Shown in pieces: positions 10,656-21,091 of a DNA stretch of 29,393 bases. Under the pieces are notes generated by a model that saw only the letters and a program-made list of their open reading frames with translations, had not been told where the DNA came from and did not search any database. This DNA is from Fomitopsis serialis. Lineage: Eukaryota; Basidiomycota; Agaricomycetes; Polyporales; Fomitopsidaceae. A program made the translations under genes and the position numbers. Each line of letters opens with the position of its first letter. Position 1 is the stretch's first letter. The stretch spans positions 1 through 29,393 of the forward strand of contig NW_025955415.1 of NCBI RefSeq assembly GCF_022376445.1. The letters run 5' to 3'.

Positions 10656-12846
10656 TTATATCGCCCTCTCCCGCCATCGCCCTCCTTTCCACCATACGAG
10701 GAGGATCAGCAACTCGCAGAGGAAGGTCAGGCCGCCCCACAGTGAGTACAGCCCGCCGTCACCTATGGAGTCCTACGCATGAAAAATCAGCATCGTGCAA
10801 ATCGCCTCGGCCTCGAGTTGGCTTGCACGAGGACCGAGATACGCACCTGCAGTGGAACGGCAACCTCGGTAGCAACGAAGGCTAACGTCCCACGGAAGAG
10901 ACTGTTGCAGGCTACAGCGGCCGAAGAGCGGCCGACATTGGAATCTACAACGTAGGCCAGCATACTCGTGTAGATGGATCTAAAGGCCAAAGGATAACTG
11001 AGTCACTCCGCGTTCCAAGGATCAAGAGTGCGAAATACATTTGGAAGAAGCCTGCGAGAAACAGCATCACACAGACGGCTGATATATGGACATGTTTTTC
11101 GCACACCCAGCCATATGCTATGACGGAAGGTGGGAAGAACAGCATAGGCACCATGGTACTCCGGAGACGCATCTACAGAAGAGGCAATGAAATAAGCATG
11201 GACCGCCCATCGGGTGTGGACACTGTACAGAGCGCGTGCCTCCGGTTGACTCTTCCCTTCGTGTTTGGCCCTTAGCTTGGTGAAGACATGGTCCGAATAC
11301 CGACCCCCGAGCACGCTACCAAACAGGCAGCCTTAGGCAGCTTAGCCATGACCCCGAGATCGCGTTAATGGAACGTACCCATTCCATATGCCAACAGGAC
11401 GAATCCAATATCGAGTGCATCATAGTGATACTGACTGGCCAAGGTCCGCGATGCGGTATATGTGATGGTGATGTTGAAGGCAAAGATGAAGGCTGCAGTG
11501 TCAATGGACATTTCAACGGGGGTCGAGGACATGTCTAGACAGATAGCTCACCTGAGGCAATGAAGAGGACGACATTGTTCCGCCGTTGAAAAATACGGAT
11601 CATCGGGCCAATCGGGTTGACATCTTTCAAGGAGAGTCGGGCCTCTTTGACAGCTGCTGGTATTTCGGAGGCAGGCAATGTGCTCTGTCCCTCAACGTCT
11701 CGACCAACACCATCCTCGCCGAGTTTTGCATCAGCCTCCGTTTCATTGGAGCTATTATTATCAGTTGGTACAACCGTGATGCGCGCATCGCTTGTGTCCT
11801 TCTCGGAGACAACTTGCTTCCCAGCATCCCTCGTCGTCTTCTTTGCTTCTTGCTCGAGAACGCGCTTGAGCACGTTCTGGTACGCAAGACTGCGTTCTTT
11901 CCGAAAAGTATCCCGGAAGAAGGCAAAGGAGAGAACACACAAGCCGGTGAAAATGGCGAGGAACCAAAACGTTGCGCGCCAGTTGAACGCCTGGGTCAGC
12001 ACACCCCCTAGGATCGGACCGAGGGAGGGCCCGAGCAAAGGGGCGCTGCAGCACATTATGTCCAGTGACGACGGTATACGGCCCACGAAGAGCCAATCGG
12101 TACACACCACAAGTATATTCCCATCATCGTGCCGCGCTCAGCAGGCTCGTAAAGATCGGCTAACGTCGCGGCTCCGATGTTCAAAACGGCACTGGATCTG
12201 CATGAATGGCAAGGTTGCATTAGACTGACGCGTGTTGCTACATAGATCGATGTGCTTACCCGGCAGCCTGGAGACAACGCATGCCGATGAGTACATCGAT
12301 TGTCTTTGACGTGGCTGCTACGATGCATCCCACCATGCATAGGGTGATAGACGCTAGGTATACAACCTAGACAGGTATGAGACACTTGCTTACGGCGAAC
12401 AGTCAGACCTACCTTTCGCCCATGAATCTCACTGATTGAGCTCCATAGTATGGGGAATCCTCCCTGAATAATCACGAACAGGGAAAGGGTCAAACTAAAT
12501 TGGGTGGCGGTCGCGTGCAGGTCAGACTCTATCTGTACGATTGCGGCTGGCGAAAAAACAGACGAGTTAACCACCGGTTACAGAAGCCTTGTCAAACACA
12601 TACGATTGTATATGCTCGCGCCCAATCCATTGATCATGCATGCCGCCGATATCATAGCAACCAAGATGTACTGCCCGGACGAAGGTAAAAGCGCTTGTTA
12701 CATGCGATGAAGTGGATTACACTCACTTTACGGCTCTTTGACCACTTCCGTGGGTCATCCTTCACCTCCGCATGTTCTATATCTAGCTTTACCTGCACAA
12801 CCCTTTCCTTCGCCACAGGCTCGAGCGTCCGAGTCTGGTCGTCCAT
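10656..12846 (-). CDS. MFS transporter, DHA1-like drug/H+ antiporter, eleven exons
   Basis: Plasma-membrane proton-coupled exporter of the major facilitator superfamily. Minus-strand exons: 12846-12727, 12670-12604, 12546-12413, 12366-12260, 12197-12111, 12045-11552, 11492-11379, 11331-11240, 11172-11039, 10979-10847, 10772-10656. The result is 532 aa without a break. Motif A reads SEIHGRKVVYL after TM2; motif C reads GPSLGPILGGVLTQAFNWR; many hydrophobic segments follow. A long hydrophilic central loop (KTTRD... to LSLKDVNPIGP) separates the two halves, as in fungal DHA1 proteins. Introns are 46-74 nt. The seventh acceptor pair at 11173-11239 fits best as a GC-AG intron. An in-frame ATG at 13035 would add 63 residues. 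I prefer 12846 because the extra part is unlike the family. A TATA-like element lies at 13061-13070. Substrate unknown. Confidence 0.85.
11173..11239 (-). other. Probable GC-AG intron in the MFS gene
   Basis: The donor on the minus strand is GAG|GCACGC and the acceptor is CTGTAG. It joins SQPE directly to MRLRSTMVPM, the expected family junction. The alternative GT donor inside it (GTCCAC, 49-nt intron) keeps the frame but inserts six residues. Confidence 0.5.
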
Positions 12847-13060
12847 GCCGGAAGCTGCCAGTGCGTCTCGTAATGACCGTCGTGGAAGTCGTGGCGGTCG
12901 TGAGTCAACTTGAGAACTGGGGCCCCCACACAAACCCCACACAAACAAGGATGCGCCACGCAAGACCAACCCTGTGATCAATGCGATATTCGCAATCTTC
13001 CTTGTGGTCGTTCTAACTTCTTCCTTACGACTCATGTCACGTTAGCGCTCGGCAGCAGCC

Positions 13061-13070
13061 GATATTTATG
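13061..13070 (-). promoter_or_regulatory. TATA-like element of the MFS gene
   Basis: Minus-strand CATAAATATC, about 215 nt upstream of the preferred ATG at 12846 and 26 nt upstream of the alternative ATG at 13035. It may place transcription start close to 13035, favouring the downstream ATG for translation. Confidence 0.35.
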
Positions 13071-13079
13071 CCAGAGCGT

Positions 13080-14130
13080 TGGGCGACGCGCGCGATTGAT
13101 TCGAGGCCGGAGCCTGAGGCCTGCGGGAGCCCAAGACAGTCGCTTGTCTATCGGGGTGCATCCTGGTTGGTTCGAGCGGCGATTCAGAAGGAAAGACAAT
13201 TATCACGACATTGTGCATGACACCTTGAAACCAGACCATCGCGTCGACTAGCCGATTAAGCCCGACAATGGACGGGGTTGGATTCAGACTCTGTAAGTAC
13301 CTTCGACGATTGCCTTCCAAAGAATGGCAGCGAGGCAAAATACGTGGATGTGTACGCACCATCCGGCCGGCACTGCTATGGACGATTTCTGTCGTCAAGA
13401 ATGCCAAGTCTAAGTCGTTCCACAATGGAGAATACAACCCACCATGCGCAAGGACACCCTGCGATACACCACAGCGGGTGGAGGCAAGGTGAGTCATTCA
13501 GCCAGAGAAACCTCGTACACAGCCGTTCTTTGCTACCGCAGGAAATATCACGCTCGAGCGAGTAGTGCTGCTGAAGAGAGACGTGTCAGTTACAAGTCAG
13601 GTATCACTGCGTGTGCACAGTTCAGATGGGATGCAAGCGGGGACTTACAAGCATGGTGAAGCTGATTAGGAACGTCGTAACACACAAAGGGCCGTTTCTC
13701 CTTACAGCCGACCATCGGCGCAGACTCGCAGGCTACGAGGGAAGTTCTGCCGTCACGGTACGGCGTGCTTTGGTGGCATCATCCTCCCATCTCATGGCAC
13801 TAGTACTGGAGCATTCTGTAACGCCGCCTCGTCTGGCAAGCCGCGCTCACGACGGAACACGCCGCAGTTACGTTGCAGAGACCAGGCTATGAATGTGAAT
13901 CGGGACATGAAAGTTATGGCCGCAGTGAGTCCCAGCAAGACGCGCAGATGGATGTTAGATGGATGTGACGGCTGCAGCTCACTTGGTGTTCCCCAAAGTT
14001 CCTCGGGCCGTCCCAGTCATTCTCGTAATACGTACTTACTGCCGATGGATACTGAAGTACTGAATACTGGAATGGATAGTGATGGCCCGGGGAGTGTGAT
14101 GGGCATGTACTATTTCTAAGGCGGGCCGAT
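13080..14130. other. Gene-free stretch
   Basis: No gene could be supported. Short open frames around 13268-13660 have possible splice-site pairs (for example GTGAGT near 13490 with GCAG near 13540), but no combination gives recognisable protein. It may be the remnant of a lost gene. Confidence 0.4.
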
Positions 14131-15273
14131 TGTTAGTGGGTGGGCACAGATTCCGCCGCTTTTGTTAGTCAAAAGGCACGCGGTGTGCGTAGCCAAGCTC
14201 ACCTGTGCTGAACAATGCAAATACAACAAATGGACAGAGGTGGGCAGACATGCAGAGTCCAGACAGTGGGTTGCTTGATGCAGCGCCGCACGTTCAACCA
14301 GTTTGCCATGTTTGGAAAGCACGACACTGGACGAAAATTGCGATATTTTCATGTGAAAGATTGTAAACAAGAGGCCAAACAATTTTTGTGTATTTCATCT
14401 GAGAATGATCTTCAAAATGATTGAAAATATCTTTGCTCTCCTTCTTAGTAAAAGATTGGAAAAGGATTGATGAGAGCTTTGAAATCATTTGATTGCTGTC
14501 ATACATGTGTCTTTCTGCCTCATGTTGAAGTGAAAGAGGTTTAGAAGAGCTTGTTAGGCCAGTGGAAGTGAAGGACAGTAGAGTGGAGTGAACAGACCTA
14601 TCCCAGAGGGAAGACTCTGATGCTAGGCAGGCAGAAGAGAGGAGAGATCGTTATCCATTAGGGGAGAATTACCCCAGTATATATACATGTCTGGGACTGA
14701 TCACATGCTACATCAGTAAGCAGATCAGTAATCACTAAGTCCGAGTTTTAGGGAAATGAGTAAGCCTTAACTCCAGAGATAGGGATATGCATAAGCGTCC
14801 ATGTGATCAAGGAATGTACTGGAAGGTCATGGAACATGCCGGAAGGGAGTGGAATGATCCAGAATAAGTCTGGAACAGTGTAGATCGGTCTGGAGCGAGT
14901 CACAAGATGAGTCCAGACAGAGTCCATCAAAAGAATGTATGTAATACTACATCGCAGAACACAAGTCCATATATGTACATAACTGATAAGATAAGATAAC
15001 ACTGGAAAGTCGGAAGTTCAACACCTCAATGATTCAATAAGTATATGAGACATACTAGCAATCAATTTGACTCTAATGATTACAGAAAGATACAAAACCA
15101 GAACTTGAAGTCCTGATTGTCAATCCTTGCTTGAACTTTCTGTTGAGAATGATAGTGATTTGGTTTTGAATCTTATGGCCTTGAAGTATTGAAGAAAGAT
15201 AGTAAACAATGATCATAGAACAGGATTTCAAATCTTATTAACAGATTTTGTGGCCAATGATAAGAAGGATATT
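14131..15273. other. AT-rich island left of the retrotransposon
   Basis: Base composition is clearly more AT-rich than the rest of the window. No protein is recognisable. A segment at 14552-14734 starts TGTTAGG, contains TATATATA near 14680 and ends AATCA, which resembles a short solo LTR, but no flanking target duplication is visible. Most likely old transposon debris. Confidence 0.45.
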
Positions 15274-15709
15274 TGTTACAAGTCGCCATACTACGTACAT
15301 TTTCATTTTCTTTTACTTGTTATCTCTAACCACCTCACGTGCATGAGGACCGGTTATGTACCATACCGCACCCGGACTATCATGTGATAGCTGAACCCTG
15401 CTGACTCTTTTCTTCGTCATGATTACCGATTCCTTCGTCAGCGATGACATATCTTGACTCATGCTTACTGTACGCCTTGACTCAGACTCATTCGTTTGTA
15501 TATATACCTGTACAGTAGAGGTCGGACTCTTCAGTTCGACCTGGTTAGCAATCGACGCTAGCTTTCTCATACCGCTACCGCTTCGGAACTCGACTAGGAC
15601 GAAGGGACTTGCGTCCTTCCTAGGTCTAAGATACAGAACTCTTCCTTGAAGTTAGTAACCTTGCAAGCTTGTGGCTTGTAGTGTTCCACTCGCCTAGCTT
15701 CGCGTAACA
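15274..15709 (+). repeat. 5' LTR of the chromovirus
   Basis: 436 nt, TGTTAC...GTAACA. It contains a CACGTG E-box at 15336-15341, a perfect 14-nt palindrome CTATCATGTGATAG at 15377-15390, and a TATA box (TATATATA) at 15499-15506. The presumed transcript start is close to 15533. The right end leads directly into the primer-binding site. Confidence 0.95.
15499..15506 (+). promoter_or_regulatory. LTR TATA box
   Basis: TATATATA in the 5' LTR; the 3' LTR has the equivalent TATATATATA near 23130-23138. It fixes the probable transcript start about 30-35 nt downstream, at or near the AGTTCGACCT sequence used for self-priming. Confidence 0.6.
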
Positions 15710-15711
15710 TA

Positions 15712-15721
15712 AGGTCGAACT
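15712..15721 (+). other. Primer-binding site, self-priming type
   Basis: AGGTCGAACT lies two bases after the 5' LTR. It is the exact reverse complement of AGTTCGACCT at 15533-15542 (and 23165-23174), 34 nt after the TATA start. There is no TGG expected of a tRNA 3' CCA primer site. This matches the Tf1/sushi scheme, in which the first bases of the element mRNA prime minus-strand synthesis. Confidence 0.65.
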
Positions 15722-15751
15722 CTTCTTCCATCTCCACCTTCTCAGGTGTAG

Positions 15752-17172
15752 AGAACCCAACCTCCCGAACGGGCTCGAATCCTCGAGTCCGCCGAAACCA
15801 CCATCACGCGCCATCCGATCCTCGACCCTGGCCGACTCAACCTACCAGGCCTAGGCGCAGAAGAAACCCTTTTCTGGGACGACGAACTCCTCCGATTTGA
15901 TATCACCGCGAAAGGACGTACCGAACCCGTCCACGCCGAATTCTCGAACAAACACCAGACATACGTTTGGACGAACTTCCGTTCCAACGTCGACGACGAA
16001 AAGAGAACTACCCAGTTCTTTTTGAAACAACCACGATTCGCGAAAGCGAAAGCCCATATCGCTGGGTTGAAACGATCCCTCTCCCGAACCCCGTCCCTCG
16101 AACTTGAACCATCGACTTCTACCCGTACGCTTGAGAAACGTCCGGAACGAACTCCCGCACCGATCGAACCCATATCGTTGACTCCTGTCGACGAAGAAAC
16201 CAGAACCGAACCCGACACCTTTCCCTATCGTTTCCCATCACCCGAACCACCGATGTCCGTTTCCTCTGCAGAATTCCAGGCTCTGAAGCAGGAGTTACTG
16301 GAGCTGAAGGCTCGAAGTGTAGAACGAGGAGATAAGCTTGAGGTCACTAGTCCGGAAGCCTTCAAAGGCGATCCTCTGGACTTAACTCGCTTCCTCAACG
16401 ACCTCGAGAACTACTTCGCGGCCACGAAGAACACAAACACTGACGACCAACGAAAGATCGCTTACGCGGTCTCCAAACTCGACGGAAAGGCCAAAGGATG
16501 GCGTACTCTGTTCTACGAGGAACAGAATGAGAAGCGCGCAAGCAACCAGGTCATGTACCCGACCTGGAGGACTTTGTCACCGCTCTCACATCGTCATTCC
16601 CCATTTACGAGCACCTCGACAAGGCCATCACCGATTTCGACAATCTCACTCAAGGAAAGATGTCGACACACGAGTTTGTGCATAAATTCAAAACGGCTGC
16701 GGCACGAGCCAAATTCCGGGACGCTACCGGAACAGGAGCTACCAGGGTTGCCAACGACTACAACCTGCTCTCCAACCGTTTCCGCCGCGCGGTTCGACCC
16801 GAGCTTCTTCGAAAGATGCTTGGAACAGACAGGACGATGGAGAAGATGTCGGACTGGTATGACGTCGCCCAGAAACACGCCTCCTATGGCGAGTACGTCG
16901 ATCGACCCCATGGCGGACAAGCACCCAGGACTAGTGGTCGACTCGACGAGCCTATGGACATCGACGCTACCACGTCCAACCGCATGTCCCAGGCGGACCG
17001 AGACCGACACATGAAGGAAGGCCTCTGCTTCGTGTGTCACCAGAAGGGTCACCGCTCCATTGACCATCGCAATGGCAAGGTACCACAGCCGGCTGCTTAT
17101 CGTCCCGCACAATACACCGCACCTCCCCCGGCCCGCGATCAAAGACGATCCGCGAGCTCTTCGCAGAACTGA
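15752..17172 (+). pseudogene. gag: gag (capsid/nucleocapsid) of the chromovirus, broken
   Basis: Structural protein forming the intracellular virus-like particle. The frame is open from 15752 (after a TAG at 15749-15751). Its first ATG is only at 16253 (MSVSSAEFQALKQELLELK). A retrotransposon Gag domain follows (SPEAFKGDPLDLTRFL, then ENYFAAT and KGWRTLF). At 16558 the frame slips by -1 and the Gag domain continues (PDLEDFVTAL, MSTHEFVHKFKTAAARAKF, RAVRPELLRKML) to the stop at 17170-17172. A zinc knuckle at 17026-17067 reads CFVCHQKGHRSIDH, with His in place of the usual last Cys. The slip lies within the Gag domain, so it is damage or an error rather than a gag-pol signal. Confidence 0.85.
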
Positions 17173-20100
17173 AGGCCGAGGAGAAGCAATCCATCTTCGA
17201 GCAGCTTGGAGCGGATTTTTAGGAGGGTTCCACGACTCAGCGCAGTGCGAACCCACGAACTTTACCGTCTCACATGTACAATACGGCATAGAAGAATCAG
17301 AATCTTTGCACCTACCCGTATTCGTGAGAGGAAAAGACGCCGACACCGAAGTGAATGCTCTTGTGGACAGTGGAGCCATGGCAGTATTCATACACCCCGC
17401 CTAGTCATCCGACTACGACTAGGAACCAAACGACTACGACGACCAATCCCCGTTTTCAACGTAGACGGGACCCCTAACCAAGTCAAAACCATCGAAGAGA
17501 AAGTCTTCCTACGCTACCGATGGAACGACACCATGCGCGTAACCACCGCATATGTCGCCAGCATCGGCAAGCAGGACTTAATCCTTGGTTACAACTGGTT
17601 GAAGAGGGAGAACCCACGTATCGACTGGAAGAAAAGCATCTTCCGATTCCCCGACCCACCGACGCAAGCCCAGCTCCAACAAGCTGAACCCGCTATCCGT
17701 ACCACTAAACCAGAACCCCTGCACGCCACGATAGAAGAAATTCCCGATCCAGACTTCGCACACGAAACCATTCCTGACGCCACTCCCGAGACTATAGAAG
17801 AGGACTTCGACCCAGAAGTTGAACTTCGAGCCATGATGACGGACGTAGCGCATGACGAAGTGCTGATGTCCTACGTCAAAGGAGAACCCATGGTATACAT
17901 GACGACATCACAGGAAGTTCCCCTCACCCAGGAACACGTCCCGGACACGAGCACATCCTCCCCGCACTCCGTCAATCGCTTCATCCGTACCACGACTGGA
18001 AGGATCATCCCATCCGCGTTTTCTATTGGTCACGTAACTACCGCTACCGAGTTAGCCGCCGCCAGTCACAAGGACGATAAACCGAAGGACCTGAAGGAAA
18101 TGGTACCCGAATACCTTCACGAGTTCCTGTCGGTCTTTGACAAAGGCACGGCAGCTCGACTCCCTGAGCATACGGAATATGACCACGAGATCAACCTGAA
18201 ACCGGATTTCACGGAGCTTAAAACACAGATCTACCCTCTGAATCCAGCGCAGCGGGTAGAACTTGATAAGTTCATCAAGGAAAACGAATCCAAAGGGTAT
18301 ATCAGACCGTCTAAATCTCCGATGGCAAGCCCGTTCTTCTTCGTCGCAAAGAAGGATGGCACTTGGAGACCCTGTCAGGACTACCGGAAGCTGAACGAAA
18401 ACACGGTCAAGGATCGCTATCCTCTCCCCCTCATCTCAGATCTCATGGACAAATTCAAGCACGCAAAGATCTTTACCAAGATGGATCTTCGCGCTGGCTA
18501 CAACAACGTCCGTGTAAAAGAGGGAGACGAATGGAAAGCTGCGTTCGCAGTACCCGGTACAGATGGCGGTCCTCCTCGACTCTTTGAACCTACGGTCATG
18601 TTCTTTGGCCTATGCAACTCGCCGTCCACCTTCCAGCGAATGATGAATGTCATCTTCGCCGACATGCTTGAAGAAGGTTGGATGGTGATTTATATGGACG
18701 ACATCCTCATCTACTCGGCCAACCTCGACGATCACCATGAACGAACACGACGAGTCATTGCACGCCTGAAGGAACACGACCTCTATCTCAAACCCGAGAA
18801 ATGTTTCTTCGAGTAGAAGAAGTGGAATTCTTAGGCATGATCATCCGACCCGGACACATAGGCATGGACCCGATCAAAGTTAACGGCATCACGCACTGGC
18901 CTGTCCCGACATGTGTCAAACATGTACGATCCTTCGTCGGATTTGCCAACTTTTACAGGAAGTTTATCCACCACTTCTCTGACCGAGTGCGCCCGCTCGT
19001 CGATCTCACTAAGAAGAACGTCACCTGGCACTGGAACGCGGAACAACAGACAGCATTCGAGGACCTGAAAGATGAGTTTACCAAAGCTCCGGTCCTCATC
19101 ATGCCAGACGAAGCCAAACCGTTCATTCTCGAATGCGATTCCTCGAAGTTTGCAGTCGGCGGTGCACTATTGCAAAAGGACGCCAATGATGAACTGCACC
19201 CGTGCAGTTTCTTTTCGCAATCCTTGAACCCCGCCGAACGGAACTATGAAATCTATGACCGCGAACTGCTAGCGATCATACGCGGTCTTGACGCATGGCA
19301 GCAGTACTTGCTCGGTTCCCCACACACGTTGGCCATTCGATCCGATCATCGCAACCTCACGTACTGGAAGAAAGCCCAAAAGCTTAATCGACGACAGGCA
19401 CGATGGCTCCTTCAACTTTCCGAATACGACTACGAACTGCAACACGTCCCAGGATCTCAGATGACTGTTGCAGATGCTCTTTCACGACGACACGATCACG
19501 ACGACGGATCTGAAGACAATGATGAACTGGTCATGCTACCATCCTCCGTCTTCGCTCGAGCCGTCAATATCACACTGAAGGACCAGATCACCGCCGCCCA
19601 CGACGTAGACCCCATGATTCGGGAGGCACTTGATGCGCTCCTCGGAAAGGGACCACCGCCGCGCGCACGTCACTCGAAGACTGGGCAACTGATGGACAAC
19701 TTGTCTGGTACCGGGCAAAGTATATGTTCCTCCGGATGAAATCTACGAAGACGCATCATTCGTTGCACCACGATCTTCCTGCAGCAGGACACCCGGTATC
19801 GACGGCACCAAAGTTCTCGTACAACGAGGCTACTGGTGGCCTGGAATGACACACTCGATCTCGGAATACGTCAAAGGATGCGCACCCTGCCAGCAGATGA
19901 AACCGAACACGCATCCCACGAAGGTCCCGCTCTACCCATCCCCGCTTCGCTTCCCACCCGCCCTATGTCGACGATTACATGGACTACATCACACACCTTC
20001 CGCCACTCCGGAGGGATACGACTCTTGCTTAGTCGTTGTGGACCACGACTCTACGAAGGGGGTAATTTATACGCCTTGCACCGAATCTGAAGACGCCGCA

Positions 20101-21062
20101 GACACTGCTCGCATGCTACACGACACGGTTTACCGACGATTTGGACTCCCAGATCACATGATCTCTGACGAGGACCCCAGTTCGCGTCTAGAGTCATGCG
20201 AGAACTGTGCAAAATCCTTCAGATTGACCAACGAATCTCTACGGCGTACCACCCTCAGACGGACGGACAAACGGAACGAGCAAATCAAGAGCTCGAGTCT
20301 ACCTTCGTATCCTCTGCGCGAACAATCCTGAAACCTGGGCATCAATGCTTCCCGACGCCGAGTTGCACATAACTCTAGGAAGCATTCTACGATCAAGATG
20401 TCCCCGTTCTACGCAATGATGGGATACGAACCTCGTCCATCCCAGCCGTTCACGAACCCACGAACATTCCCTCAGTTGAAGAACGACTCAACAACCTGCA
20501 ACAAGTCGGAAAGAAGCCGAAGCCACGATGGAACTCGCACAACGCATGTAGAAGACCGTATCCGCAAGGGATCACCGACGTTTCAGAAAGGACAGAAGGT
20601 CTGGCTAGACTCGAAGAACCTTCATCTCCTTATCCATCCCAGAAACTATCGCCTAAACGGGAAGGACCACCTGCAATCACGGAAGTCATGGGACGCGGAG
20701 TCTACAGACTAGCGCTACCAAAGCAATGGCGAATCCATCCCGTCTTCCACGCCAGTCTTCTTTCCCCATATAGAACGATGGACACTCACGGTCCCAATCA
20801 CACGATGCCACCACCTGACCTTATCGACGGAGAAGAAGAATACGAAGTGGAGCAGATTATCAATCACCGTGGAAGCTCCAGCCGGAGGCAGTACTATGTG
20901 TCATGGCGCGGTTATCCTTCGTCAGCCAACGAATGGATACTGGAACGGAACCTAACCGGAACATCAGATGATCTCCTCTTGGAGTATAAGACAAAGCATC
21001 GCATTGGAGTCGTCCGCATCGACTTCAACCACGAAGACAATAACCCATTTCCAGTCCTCTGA
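17148..21062 (+). pseudogene. pol: pol polyprotein (PR-RT-RNaseH-INT-chromodomain), multiply frame-broken
   Basis: Replication and integration enzymes. Protease: ALVDSGAMAVFI, with the catalytic Asp codon at 17366-17368. Reverse transcriptase: about 18166-18816, with DYRKLNENT, FTKMDLRAGYNNVRV and catalytic YMDD at 18691-18702. RNase H: about 19100-19500, with ILECDSSKFAVGGALL, YDRELLAI, AIRSDHRNLTYW and ADALSRR. Integrase: about 19760-20340, with the HHCC finger (LHHDLPAAGH, later CAPCQQMK) and the [19 protein letters not shown] end. A GPY/F-like module (KQWRIHPVFHASLLSPY) and chromodomain (EYEVEQIINHR, YYVSWRGYPSSANEWI) close the protein at TGA 21060-21062. The frame changes near 17220, 17400, 18815, 19665, 19720, 19765, 19790, 19960-20010, 20175 and 20330-20690. 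The chromodomain probably steers insertion toward marked chromatin. Confidence 0.92.
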
Positions 21063-21091
21063 ACCTTCATCGTCTCTTCGTTCCACTCGAC

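Noticed and set aside
13066..13497. 143-codon minus-strand open frame upstream of the MFS gene
   Set aside because: No domain and no matching exons.
16553..16560. Programmed -1 frameshift between two parts of gag
   Set aside because: The slip lies inside the Gag domain rather than at a gag-pol boundary, and there is no heptameric slippery sequence; damage or error fits better.
16594..17391. 265-codon minus-strand open frame opposite gag
   Set aside because: Shadow frame; the plus strand carries the clear Gag and protease motifs.
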